A DNA stretch of 64,000 bases from Rhododendron vialii (taxonomy: Eukaryota > Streptophyta > Magnoliopsida > Ericales > Ericaceae): contig NC_080569.1 in the NCBI RefSeq assembly GCF_030253575.1, forward strand, positions 25,556,501 through 25,620,500. The letters are read 5' to 3'. A program made the position numbers and the translations under genes. This document shows positions 54,001 to 63,608 of the stretch, one piece after another. The notes beneath the pieces are model-generated. The model ran no database searches. It had not been told where the DNA came from and worked only from the letters and a program-made list of their open reading frames with translations. The stretch's first letter is position 1, and every line of letters begins with the position of its first letter.

Positions 54001-56878
54001 CTTCTTGGATGGCGTTGGCCTCCAGCAGACGTTTGACTTCTTCGACGACGGCGTCGGCGTGTTCGGCTGCAGATCGCCGTGCCTTCTGGATGACAGGTTT
54101 AGCGTCCTTCTTGATGTTGAGGGAGTGACTGATGAATTTCGGGTCGACCCCCGGCATTTCGTTGGGGGTCCAAGCGAAAACTTCGATATTTTCTTTGAGG
54201 TATTGAAACATTTCTTCGCGGTCGGCCTCGCTGATGGAAGAGCTGATGAGGAAGAATCGGGAGCCATCCTCGTTGATCGGCATCTGGACGAGGTCTTCCT
54301 CTGCTTTGTCTTCTGCTTTTTGGCCAACATCGTCGGTTACTGCCATGTCGGGGATTTCAACCCATTGTACTTGTTTGGCTTTGGCGGAGTTGTGGACGGT
54401 AGAGACATAGCACTTTTTGGACGCCACTTGGTCGCCTCGCAAATCTTCCTGTCGTCCTGTGGCGCCGATGAAGCGGACGACCTGGTGGTAGGTAGAAGCA
54501 ATGGCTTGCATTCCGTGGAGCCAGGTTCGGCCAAGGATGGCGTTGTATGGGCTTGGTGCGTTGACGACGATGAATTCGACGGTCAGGGTTTTTGAGCCGA
54601 CGACGACTGGGAGGAAGATTCGGCCCAGCGGCCAGACGGGTGCACCGTTGAAGCCGATGAGGGGTACGTCGGTAGGTTGTAGGGCAGACTCAGGTAGGTC
54701 CAGCTTTTTGAAAAGGTCGTAGTACATGACCTCTGCTGAACTTCCTTGATCGACAAGAACGCGTTTGACGTCATGCACTCCAATTTGGACGGTTACGACG
54801 AGAGCGTCGGAGTGTGGTGTTTGCACATGTTCAAGATCGCGCTCGGTAAAAGTAATCGTCCATTTGGGCAACTCCTCTGTTCGTGGACGTTTGGATCCAG
54901 GTCCTACTGCGAGTACCTGCTTGGAAGTTGATGCGCGGCTAAGGTCGGCCTGAAGAGTTGATTCAAATTCCTTTGATACTGGACCGTGGATAACGTGTAT
55001 TAGTGGGCGCTGTTCGTTGGGGTTGGGATTTGTCTGCCGGGTGGGCGTTTTTGAGCGGTCAATGTATTGATCGAGATGGCCTTGAGTCACCAAACGTTCC
55101 AACAGTGCCTTGTAGGGGGCGCATGCCGTCGTGTAGTGGCCGAGCTCATTGTGATACGAGCACTTCTTTCTTGGGTTCTGATCAGCTTGGCCATTGTCTG
55201 TGCCGAGCTTGCCCGTCGGCCACTCGAACCATGGTTGCCTCATTATCTCTTTCAGAAAAGACCAAATGGGTTCCTTGAAGTGGGTGGTTTCGGCCACGTA
55301 GTCATGCTCTTTTGGCTGGCGTTTTTTCCCTTCTTTGATGTTGTGCACCTGCTTCTTGGGTTGGGGGTGCTGGATGATTGCTGGTGCCGGCGGTTGGGCT
55401 GTGGCCGAGGTGAAGGATGCTGTCAAGCTTGGGATGCCCTGGGCCGCACGGTCCGCATAAAACTCTTCAAGAGCACAGAATCTCTCCACGACGCGCATTA
55501 ATTCTCCCATGCCGTGTGGTGGGCGGATGGCGAGTTCGTCTAGGATCTTGCTGCCGGTTTCGAGACCGTTTTTGAAAGTACGCGCAGCCCAATATTCATC
55601 GATTCCTGGAATTTCGTTGAACAGCTGCCAATAACGCTCGGCGTATTGTCTTAGTGTTTCATTTGGGAGCTTCCTCATCTGGGATAAGGATTCAAGCTCC
55701 TTGGCTGTCCTGTTACTTGTGATAAAGCGGGTGTTGAAGGCGCGTTCGAGGTCAGCCAGGTTCCGTATGGATCCAGCGGGCAATTTATTGAACCACTGGA
55801 GTCCAAGAAAGCCAAGGCTGGATGGGAATGCTTTGCATTTGATTTCATCCTTCGTAGTGCACAGCTCGATGGTTTGGCGAAAGTGAATGAGGTGAGTGTA
55901 AGCTTCGCAGCTGCTTGGGTCAAACTTCGTGAATTTTGGTAGGTGGAAATTGGGTTCGGCGATGGTGTGGATGATTTGGGAGGTGAAGGGTGAGATACCA
56001 AGGTCCTTTAGTTGCCGTTCAAATCCAGGACGCGGTGGTTTGCCTAGCTCGTCCGTGCGTGGCCTCTTTGGGTGCTTCTCTCTTTCTGATGTTTTTTCGT
56101 GTACTCGGCTGCGAAGCTTGTCCCGCAGGTCCGTTGTTTCCCTTCGGGGGTGGTCGACGGACTTCTCTTTGTTGCAATAGGTTCTGTTCCCATTCTCCGC
56201 CCCTTCGATCCGTAAGCCTTTGCCATTACGCCGAACATCTTTCTCATTATCCAAGTTTTCTGGTGGTATCCCCCCGAGGCGTTCAGAGACGTGGCGCCTG
56301 GTTTCGACGGAGTCTCGGCTTCGGCGTGATGCCGTTGTGCGAGAGAACTCCGCGCGACCAGTCGAGTACGTGCTCGTGAATGATTCGGTGTCCCTTGTGC
56401 GGGTTCGCTCGTGGTGGGATCTCGAGTGGTGTGTACCAGATGTTGTAGGTCGTTTGTAGAGGATGATTTCTCTGGCGTCCCCTTTTTCTGGCGTAAACCC
56501 AAGGCGGTCTTTGACGGAGACGCGGTGGCCCGCCTCGTTTGGGTGGTCTCGGGGCGGCGGAGGAGGAGGAGGAGGAGAATTTCTTTGCTTCCGTCGTCCG
56601 CCTCCGGTAGATCTGGAGGCGGCTGGGGTTGCGTCCTGCATATGTTGCTCCATCTGGGCCACTTCCGCTCTTAGCGCTGCAAGTTCGTTGTCCCTTTCGT
56701 CGTCTCTTCGTTGCAGAAGGCGGATGTAGGCCGTTGTTACGTCGTCTGCGGCCGGAGAAAGCCCAGAATCTGGGGGGAGTGAGATGGACATGTGCCTTTC
56801 TGAAAACGGTGGGAGGATTGCATTTCCACTGGTGTCTTTGGCCCCCGAGACGGAAACGTTTTGTGGATCTCCGCCCAT
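51032..56878 (-). CDS. Gag-Pol polyprotein of element 2, intact
   Basis: About 1948 residues from ATG 56878 (MGGDPQ). The frame is open further upstream through the primer site into the LTR, but only from a non-ATG codon. Coiled coil about 44-84; Gag core about 340-470; knuckle CX2HX4HX4C at 573-586, with His where retroviral knuckles have the second Cys; protease with DQG (D710); RT about 950-1150 with YIDD at 1081-1084; RT-linked RNase H about 1215-1345; second RNase H about 1381-1500 with D1386, E1424, D1448, D1498; integrase zinc site H1604, H1611, C1642, C1645; DDE at D1674, D1734, E1770 (DD35E). It ends NPWNAQNLKKAYM with no chromodomain. Gag packages RNA, protease cleaves the chain, RT/RNase H copy RNA to DNA, and integrase inserts it in the nucleus. 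Gag and Pol in one frame means their ratio must be set after translation. Confidence 0.96.
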   Translation of the reverse strand: MGGDPQNVSVSGAKDTSGNAILPPFSERHMSISLPPDSGLSPAADDVTTAYIRLLQRRDDERDNELAALRAEVAQMEQHMQDATPAASRSTGGGRRKQRNSPPPPPPPPRDHPNEAGHRVSVKDRLGFTPEKGDAREIILYKRPTTSGTHHSRSHHERTRTRDTESFTSTYSTGRAEFSRTTASRRSRDSVETRRHVSERLGGIPPENLDNEKDVRRNGKGLRIEGAENGNRTYCNKEKSVDHPRRETTDLRDKLRSRVHEKTSEREKHPKRPRTDELGKPPRPGFERQLKDLGISPFTSQIIHTIAEPNFHLPKFTKFDPSSCEAYTHLIHFRQTIELCTTKDEIKCKAFPSSLGFLGLQWFNKLPAGSIRNLADLERAFNTRFITSNRTAKELESLSQMRKLPNETLRQYAERYWQLFNEIPGIDEYWAARTFKNGLETGSKILDELAIRPPHGMGELMRVVERFCALEEFYADRAAQGIPSLTASFTSATAQPPAPAIIQHPQPKKQVHNIKEGKKRQPKEHDYVAETTHFKEPIWSFLKEIMRQPWFEWPTGKLGTDNGQADQNPRKKCSYHNELGHYTTACAPYKALLERLVTQGHLDQYIDRSKTPTRQTNPNPNEQRPLIHVIHGPVSKEFESTLQADLSRASTSKQVLAVGPGSKRPRTEELPKWTITFTERDLEHVQTPHSDALVVTVQIGVHDVKRVLVDQGSSAEVMYYDLFKKLDLPESALQPTDVPLIGFNGAPVWPLGRIFLPVVVGSKTLTVEFIVVNAPSPYNAILGRTWLHGMQAIASTYHQVVRFIGATGRQEDLRGDQVASKKCYVSTVHNSAKAKQVQWVEIPDMAVTDDVGQKAEDKAEEDLVQMPINEDGSRFFLISSSISEADREEMFQYLKENIEVFAWTPNEMPGVDPKFISHSLNIKKDAKPVIQKARRSAAEHADAVVEEVKRLLEANAIQEVQYPTWLSNTVVVKKKNGKWRVCVDYTNLNDACPKDWFPLPKIDQLVDATAGHARLSFLDAYRGYHQIAMDPDDMEKTAFITPYGIFCYRVMPFGLKNSGATFNRAIFKMLEEQIGHTVEAYIDDLVIKSKKESDHLRNLAEVFDILKLHKLRLNPEKCAFGVSAGKFLGHLVTRRGIEADPNQITAVQNLCPPRTIKEVQRLTGMAAALNRFISKSSDKCHAFFHALKGKSRRSFEWTPDCDSAFAELKDYLKSAPLLVKPKEFETLYLYLAVSAHATSSALIRREGADDKPIYFTSKTLLPAQTRYLPLEKLALALVSAARKLLPYFQSHSIVVLTEHPLKALFRKADLSNRVSKWAVELANFDIRFEPRTAIKGQVLADFIAELTPADTELLNTPIPTQSIAEHQLSPAPWHLFQGDIWRLHVDGASNSNGAGAGVVLVSPCGTLHESAISIDFPATNNEAEYEALLAGLRSAIALDVSNLVVFYDSQLIVNQVLGDYEARDPRMSKYQATVAKLTTNFPNFKIEQINREHNAHADALAGLASASTASEFRTINFSSIGHPSFEPTPEVLNVELGPSWMDEIVAFLKHDTLPTDKKEAYRVRNKAAYYWLSESGQLYRKSISGPYLLVVHPTQVPDILTELHSGSCGCHSGGRSLCQRAMSQGYFWKNMKKDCEEVVRKCRPCQLFSPIPKQPAQNLSPITSPWPFAQWGLDIVGKLPTAPGGFKFLITATDYFSKWVEAEPLVTITEADVRRFVWRNIVTRFGVPYAIVSDNGSQFVGKDLTSLCEEFGIRFFNSTPAYPQGNGQAEATNKTVCAGIKRRLNSKRGKWADELPRVLWAYRSTPRRSTGQTPFSMAFGMEAVIPLESKFPTLRTENFDPKANEDAVEQELILAEEKRDDAQLKLAEYQQQVARGYNRSVRTKTFKPDDMVWRKVVQASKKQKFKPNWEGPFRIVKIAGEGAYVLEDMNGKVLSNPWNAQNLKKAYM

Positions 56879-56962
56879 CGCCGTTTGAGTTTTTGACCGT
56901 CTTCTTAAGAGGAATGTGATTTGGAAAAGAGTTTGAGCTGTTTGGATCAGAGGCTGAGAAGG

Positions 56963-56983
56963 GTTCACGTCGGGTTCACCAAT
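56963..56983 (-). other. Primer binding site, element 2
   Basis: Directly inside the 5' LTR the minus strand reads TGGTGAACCCGACGTGAACC. TGG pairs with the tRNA CCA end. I could not assign the tRNA with confidence. It is a different primer from element 1 (TGGCGCCGTC). Confidence 0.75.
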
Positions 56984-57653
56984 TGTGTGGCCCCTCTCTT
57001 CCGACTCGAGTCCTTCCTTCGTTGATTTAGTGGTCTCCTCGCCTTCTCCACGCAGCCTGCACGATGAGCGCACGACTAAAGGCCAGGCCGGGGGTTGTCC
57101 CGGCAAGGCCCTCCGGCGTGAGGATGAGTAATGTGTAGAGAGAGTAGGCAGAAGATTATCGGAGAGTATGTAGTAGCATGTACCTCTCTAGGGTTTTCAC
57201 TGCTAGGTATTTATAGAATCTCTTCACTTGCTCTCCAAGCACTAACACGTGCCTTGCACAGGTCAGGCAGTGTCATCATGACGTCACCAAATAGATCTGG
57301 TAACCGTTTTTAGGGCTGAGCTGGCATACCCATGTGCGCTCATGATCATTGCTTGTTATAACCGTCTTTACACGTGGAAAAATATGCAAAACCAGTGGCT
57401 AGCCGTGGTCGGCAGTGGCCTCGCCCTGCGGGTGGCCGAACACGCCTTCGTCGGTCGGGCGTCAGATCGACAGGAGAGGACAGTCACAAGTGACTTGCCG
57501 TGGAAGGTGGCCGTCAACGAGACGATCCGCCAACGAGTCCGTGGTCATGGAAAGGGCTGTCGCAGAACAGGGACGGGAGCCGTGCTGAAGATGCGTGCTC
57601 GGCAAGGCACGGGCTCGGTTGCTAAGTAGCGAACTCATGTTCGGCCTGCTACA
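56984..57653 (-). repeat. Element 2, 5' LTR
   Basis: 670 bp; minus-strand TATA CTATAAATACC at 57216-57206. Three transitions separate it from the 3' LTR (near 46173, 46355 and 46437 in the partner), about 99.6 percent identity. The open frames inside, identical in both LTRs, are not genes. Confidence 0.95.
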
Positions 57654-57658
57654 GTTAG

Positions 57659-58538
57659 CCATCGCACTTCAATAGCATAAGGTTGTCATTAAATCTGATG
57701 CGGAGGTAGTTATAAAAATTTGCTGTTTAATTATCAACTATTGTGGCCACAGATATTGCAATCACAATGGAAGATTATGGTTCCTTTCAAAAAGATTAGA
57801 GTCCAATTCATTTATTTTATAATGTTACGGTATCCTCCCTCTTGTCTGGGGGATATCGTATCTCCCCTATAACACTGGAAGGCATAACATTTTACTACTG
57901 TCAGTTCCAAAAAGTCGAGTCCTTTGTGCTGGCAATTCCATTGACAAAACACATGTGTTTCCATGTATCCCATTTATCGAGTTGTATTTTATTTTATTTA
58001 TCCTTTTAGAGAGTCTGTTTAGGGATTATAAGGAAAGGAAATTTTTTGAACATGTATTGAGTGTATGAGTGCGATAGTACAGTTATGTCGTGGTCTTGGG
58101 CATCAAGAATCAAGTCAATATCATTTTGCTTGGCTTAAACCAGTTCTGTGCGGTTCAACAACTATGGGTATATCTTCAATTAGGGTTTGGAAAAACCCTG
58201 CATATTAGAGACGCCCCAAAACAAGTTCAGTGGGTTATTTGGCTTTGTATCTTGGAGTATTTACTCGATTTATGGACCATTGAGTGTCAAATACATCTCC
58301 AAGAGGTTTCAATATCATCGTCTATACCTAGTTCAGAAAAGCCCTAGGTGGAATATTCCTAGGCAAGTTGAAGTTCTTCGATGGATTTCGGGAGGCAAAC
58401 AGAAGGCTTGTAGATTCATGAAGGTAGTAGCGGTCAAACATTGGGTGTGGTGAACGAGGATTCAGGAAGTAGAACTTAGGGCGATTGGTGAGGATTCATA
58501 ATTGTAGGTAAGTTTGCTTGTAACTACACATTGACTAT
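57659..58538. other. Flank of element 2, no gene; contains old repeat
   Basis: AT-rich. The part 58340-58530 is the second copy of the diverged repeat also seen at 44870-45065. Frames across 58090-58450 are short and overlap each other in different phases; I do not support a gene. Confidence 0.5.
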
Positions 58539-58810
58539 TGTAATGACCCGTTTTATCTTTGAACAATATTGTCCGCTTTGGACACCCAAAACCCATAGAC
58601 TTGCCAATAGGTCACCCATCCCTAGACTACTCCAGGATGAGCACACTTAACTGTGAAGTTCCTATGCGTTTTGGCCCGCCCTCACAGCTTTAAAAGGCCT
58701 TTGTAAAAGTATGAGAGATCTTTTCTTATAAACCATGACTTGCCCCTTCCCGTCCGGATGGAGCCTGCTATCCTGCAGTATCGCTGGCCATCGGAAAACG
58801 GGGTGTCACA
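58539..58810 (-). mobile_element. Cassandra-like solo LTR containing 5S rRNA sequence
   Basis: 272 bp, TG...CA on both strands (minus start TGTGACACCCCGTTTTCC, end CGGGTCATTACA). The minus strand carries a stretch close to the 3' two-thirds of plant 5S rRNA, including AGTTAAGTGTGCT and GGGATGGGTGACC (about 58665-58600), the region of the internal RNA polymerase III control boxes. LTRs holding a 5S gene define Cassandra TRIM elements (240-350 bp). The duplication is ACTAT on the left and TACTAT on the right, not perfectly placed. No internal region, so a solo LTR. Confidence 0.8.
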
Positions 58811-60100
58811 TACTATGACATTACAAGGTAATTGACAAAACGTGATCAGTTTGCGTGGTAAGACTGGTTTAAACATATAGTCGTTTTATCCTTATTTAAT
58901 GGTAAGTATTGTCAACCATGTGGTAGGTGTTATCAATGAATATTAGTTCATCGTAAAAATTCTGCTTCCATGGTATCTCTTGCCTTATGCTTTGGTAAGT
59001 AAGCATTATTCTATAGTAAGTATGACATTAATGACGGGTAAATATACATTTATGTATCATCATTATTGTTCTAGTACCTACCACATTAAATTTTATTTGG
59101 ATTTACTTGTATTACTTTTATGATAAATTAAATAAAAGTATTTATATTAATAAAATTATTTTTAAAAAAGGATAAAATAAATGAGATATTTCAATTTACT
59201 GGTTCATTAGTGGTTACTCCTATATTGGCCTTGTATTGAGACTATGATTGAAAATGGGAGCAATTGGCCATGAGCCCACATGGAGAAAAAGAAGTGGAGA
59301 AAGTGTCGTAGTCAAAATTGGATCAAACAATAGTGGAAAGCTATTGTGCATAATATGACTTGTTAAATATTCAAAATTTGACTTGCACATGCATTGTATT
59401 TATCACAGTCTCTAGTTATTGATCAAGGAGTAAAACTGATTCATTTTTAGGTTGAACCAAAGATTAAAAATGGATAAATGCTCAAATTAGTGAAACACTA
59501 TAAATTAGATTACATACTTCCATATACAATGCAGAAATTAGAACATAAATGCCAATTCTAAAAGTAAAATACCATATCAAAACATGTAACCATAAACAAC
59601 CCATAACTGTCGAGGAAAAAGAAAAAGCAAATATCACATAAAGAAAGAAATGAACAAAAAGTGAAAGACCTCTTAAAAGAGCAGGTAGTTCTTCAATTTT
59701 GTATATCACCTACGTACAACCTAGGCCAATGAAAGTGATTGGTGGGTTGTACACACAGAAAATAAATTACTCCTAGCATTTTACCAAAAGTGAAAAGGAA
59801 TACGACAATATACCTGTGTGAAAGAGGAGATTTCAAAAGTTGGTTTAAAAGTGGCAGGTTTTTATTTTAAGATGAAACTTGTAGGGAATGTAGGGTTATG
59901 GCAATGACAGTTGAGGTAATGTGGTTTTACGACTTTACCCAGATAATTACATATGACATTCTCATGGATAATGGTAAAAACTTTTTGTGACAAGGGTAAT
60001 TATGGAAATTATTTTTGTGACACAGTTTCGAAAAAGTGTTCACCCTAGAGGCCGTTGAACTTTGATCATTTTTTAGGTCAGGTGTGCCCCACTCAATGTA
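58811..60100. other. AT-rich intergenic DNA, no gene seen
   Basis: No supported reading frame or element boundary. Long A/T stretches (59080-59180) and scattered low-complexity sequence only. Confidence 0.5.
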
Positions 60101-60104
60101 TGTA

Positions 60105-60515
60105 TATTTTATACACATACATTATTTTTACACTAAATATAGATACACTACCTTTTTATACTACAGTACACTACATCTTATGTGGAGCCCATTTCGAGTT
60201 TTACAAAATTTCAGAAAAATATCCATAAATTTTGAAATATTATTTTATAGGATCCTGTAAAAAACTAGCTCCAACAGATATTGGTAAGTATTACTTTTGG
60301 ATTTGTATGGGTGAAACTGCTCAACTATGCAGTTTTACCACTATGAATCCAAAAATAATACCTACCCATATCCGTTAGAGCTGATTTTTTACAGGGCCCC
60401 ATAAAATAATATTTTAAAATTTATGAATATTTTTTAGATTTTTTTGAAACCTGAAGTGGGCCCCACACAAAATGTAATGTATTGTGTATGTAATGTATTT
60501 TTTTATGGAATAGAT
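60105..60515. mobile_element. Foldback MITE, ~200-bp arms
   Basis: The left arm (60105-60315) and right arm (60320-60515) mirror each other: 'atgtggagccca' / 'gggccccacac', 'aaatattattttata' / 'taaaataatattt', 'aaaaaactagctccaac' / 'gttagagctgattttt', 'ggtaagtattacttttggat' / its complement (in part), 'tgggtgaaactgc' / 'gcagttttacca'. The outer tips read TACACATACATTA and TAATGTATTGTGTATGTAATG. No coding capacity. Confidence 0.75.
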
Positions 60516-60628
60516 ATATTAGAATAGATAACAAGATTCTTTCTTTTACCCTTTTCATCAATTTTTGCCTTTGTTTGCGTAAATTTGATTACTCTTCCAT
60601 TTTTTTTGGTTGCTTCATTTTCTCTTTC

Positions 60629-62953
60629 TGTAACGCCTCGGAAAAATTCAACCTTAACACGTGGCATAGATGCATAAATATCGCATTAAAAAAGTCAAGT
60701 CTTTGTCAAACATCGGAAGGGTTGATGAAAATAAAAGCCTTTTCTTTCTTTAAAATCTTAAAACAATTTATCTTTTTTTTTTTAAAATTAGGATATTCGT
60801 AACGAATATATTTTTCACAAAAGCTTGAGAAGTTTCCTGTACTATGAAGGATATTTCACTAATCTTAAACTCAATAGAATCAAACTATCTAGCTTTATTC
60901 TCATAAGTCCCAAGAACAATATATTCTTTCCATAATCTTTAGTGCCAAAAATAAGTTCTACAAGCCATAAGATAAGTTTTCCAAGAGATGAGTACATAAC
61001 TCTAATTTTATAATTCCAAAATAATAACATAAGTTTTCGGTTCCACAATCAAACTACAAAAGTCATTGTATCAAATACGGCCTTATGGCCTTAACACGTT
61101 TCATGACATATGCTAACAAAATAAAAACGCAAAAGAGACTCCATATAGCTACACTTCACTAAGTACTCAGTGCCTCATTGTCACCTAAAATGGTTAAAGC
61201 CGAAACCCGTAGGAAACAAGACTAAACCAAATAATATGTTCAAGTTTAACATAAATGTCGTGAAACAAGCACAAGTTAAAAATCCACACATAATTCTCAA
61301 GTGTCAATAAATTTACTATGTTAATGACCTCATATGTTCCCCGCATAATCAACCTAGCCCCACATTTCTAGGTTCAACTCAAAGTCATAACCATACGTTA
61401 ACTCCAATATCTAACCGAGGGTAGCCGGGTACAAGTACCACCCCATGAACCGGGGTAAACGGATACAAGCACCACCCTCACAAATCAAGGGTAGTCGGGT
61501 ACAAATATCACCCCATGAACCGGGGTAATCAGGTACAAGCACCACCCTTGCACTGGGGTAATTGGGTACAGAGTACCACCCCATAAATTTTCAATCTTTC
61601 ACTGAGGAGCTCGCCAAGCCCAGCTTGCTTTTTCCTAGGTGCACCATCTAGATCTAGACCAACATAATCCGAGCTCAAATATCTCTACCTATCTCACCAA
61701 TCGGGATAATTTCTATCCGAACATTACCCGCATAATTTTCTATTGAGTATCCCAGCTCTAAGCGTTCAATAAACTTCAAACACCCATAAACTCTTTCATT
61801 AACACAAATAACCTTCACAAGTCATAAAAATAAATCACAAGGTGCAAGAGTCATAATTTTTGCATCTCAAATTAAACTTAATTTCTCAAGTAAACATTTT
61901 TTTCCTTTCTCTAGATGTTCAATGTGCAACATGGAAACAAGGTACTCTCATATAGACAACATCTATTCCCAACATTAGACATCTCTACACCTCAATAACA
62001 CATAAATTTTCAAGAATTAAATAAGTATCAACAAGAACCCATATTTTTTATGTGAGATCTTAAAATCCTTACACAATCTTTCACATAATCTAAGGAATAT
62101 TCATATTCTACAATACATTCACAACATTTATAAAAAATAAATATATCAAGAGAGTTAGTCATGTATCTTACCTCAAAAGAGCTAAAATTCGAAAAAGCTA
62201 TGAACCCCAAAGTTGGCCGATTAAGATTTTGGTTGGATCGCTGTGTGGCTCTTTATCCGTAGATCACATTTTCTTCTTGTCTTTTTACAAGATTTTCGAA
62301 TCTTAGTCTCCGATTTTGGGGTTGAAGCATGAGAGTTCATAGAGAGAGAGAATGAGACGCACAAGAAAAAAAAAAAAAAAACTCTCGAAAGTTCTCTGGT
62401 GTGATTCAGGCATTTTAAGTGCATAAGGCACCTTCTTAAAAAATAAGTATTTATTTCACATTTTCAAACTCAAAAATAATGTAAATGAAAAATAATTTTT
62501 AATTTTTTTTTGCACCGTATTAAAGATCTCAATGAGATCTATCAAACAAGATCCATAGTGATAGAAAAATTATTTACGTAAATACATAATTTTTAAGCTT
62601 GAAATTGCTTTCTTAAAAAATAAGTTCTTATTTGGATTTTTGAAATCCACCCTTAATTGCACTACAGCCGCCCAACTAATTGGTTATCATCCTATCACCC
62701 AAAGTTATAAGTTATCATACAAAAGGCCCCAACACTATCAAATAACAATATTTGTACCATTCCCAAATACACGTGGGTCTCTCAACACACTGTGCTCACA
62801 AACTCGGCCCGATCAACTAAACTTAGAAGCACATGTATAAGCATGTCTACACAGATAATTCTGTAGCACACAAATTATAAATTACAAGGACATGCAATCA
62901 CATCGCTACATATAGGAATAAATAAAATTAAAAATAAGATGCGGGTCTTTGCA
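60629..62953 (+). mobile_element. Probable 2.3-kb solo LTR
   Basis: It begins TGTAACGCCTCGG and ends GATGCGGGTCTTTGCA, with CTTTC on both sides (60624-60628 and 62954-62958). The start matches the other TGTAACG-type LTRs in this window. The interior is AT-rich, with a tandem repeat at 61412-61585 and an A/T-rich 3' part. CTTTC is a low-complexity duplication, so the call is probable, not proven. Confidence 0.6.
61412..61585. repeat. Tandem repeat with GGGTACAAGTACCACCC palindrome core
   Basis: Five degenerate units of roughly 30-40 bp alternate 'gggtagtcgggtacaagtaccacccc' with 'atgaaccggggtaatc'. The core GGTAC-AA-GTACC is self-complementary. It lies in the probable solo LTR. Confidence 0.8.
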
Positions 62954-62958
62954 CTTTC

Positions 62959-63122
62959 TCCTCTAGAATATTCATACGAGTGTTTTTCTTGGATTAAATA
63001 AAACTTCCATCACTGTTCTGAGTGAACTCTGATTTTCTTATCCTCTAGAATCTTCATACGAGTGTTTTTCTTGGATTAAATAAAAGTTCCATCACTGTTC
63101 TGAGTCAACTCTGATTTTCTTA
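62959..63122. repeat. 82-bp tandem duplication
   Basis: Copies 62959-63040 and 63041-63122, each starting TCCTCTAGAAT and ending TCTGATTTTCTTA, differ at only about three positions. It begins right beside the putative target duplication of the solo LTR, so it may post-date that insertion. Confidence 0.92.
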
Positions 63123-63129
63123 TGTAGTA

Positions 63130-63572
63130 TCGATTGCTAGGACTGACAGTAATCGAGGGCATATAGGGGGAAGCAATGCAAAATTTGTCATCTAAATATT
63201 GGTGGTGACTACGCTTGTGATTGATTTGAGAGCTTTAACTGATCAGGGATTCATCAGACTTCTTTGTCTCTGCAAAATCTGTCTGTTTGTGGTGAGTTTC
63301 TATCAATTGAACATATCTGTTACTCGTTTGTAAAATCACATGACTGGAAAAGTTTTAAGGGTTATGATTGGTATTTTTGAGGTTTTTGTTTTTCCTTTGA
63401 TTGGTGAGTTGGAGTTTATGTATTGGGTTTATGATTTTGTGGATGTTTGGTGAGTTGAAGTTCGAATTGAAAAACCGGCTGCCAGAAGACCCGAAACCTT
63501 CCGCTTGCACTTATCCCAGCCGATGCGCGGGTTCATCAGACTTCAGATCGAGACAACTGTTCAAGCGGCCAG

Positions 63573-63608
<36 letters not shown>

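Larger units (their letters stand above)
45931..57653 (-). mobile_element. Tat-lineage Ty3/gypsy LTR retrotransposon, element 2
   Basis: 11,723 bp, flanked by a perfect GTTAG duplication (45926-45930 and 57654-57658), with two 670-bp LTRs differing at only three sites, all transitions. Gag-pol is intact in one frame on minus. An antisense spliced gene occupies the 3' part on plus. Primer site, polypurine tract and TATA box are all present, so it could be autonomous. Domain order and dual RNase H match element 1, but the two are clearly different families at the DNA level. Confidence 0.97.

Noticed and set aside
53623..54330. 235-codon minus-strand frame overlapping pol
   Set aside because: A shifted shadow of the intact gag-pol frame without any domain.
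53651..54595. 314-codon plus-strand frame opposite pol of element 2
   Set aside because: It lies entirely antisense to the RT/protease coding region, has no domain, and is explained by codon bias of pol.
51032..57106. Gag-Pol frame extended 76 codons upstream into the LTR
   Set aside because: The upstream start is TTG inside the LTR and the added text runs through the primer binding site. The first ATG is 56878, which I use.
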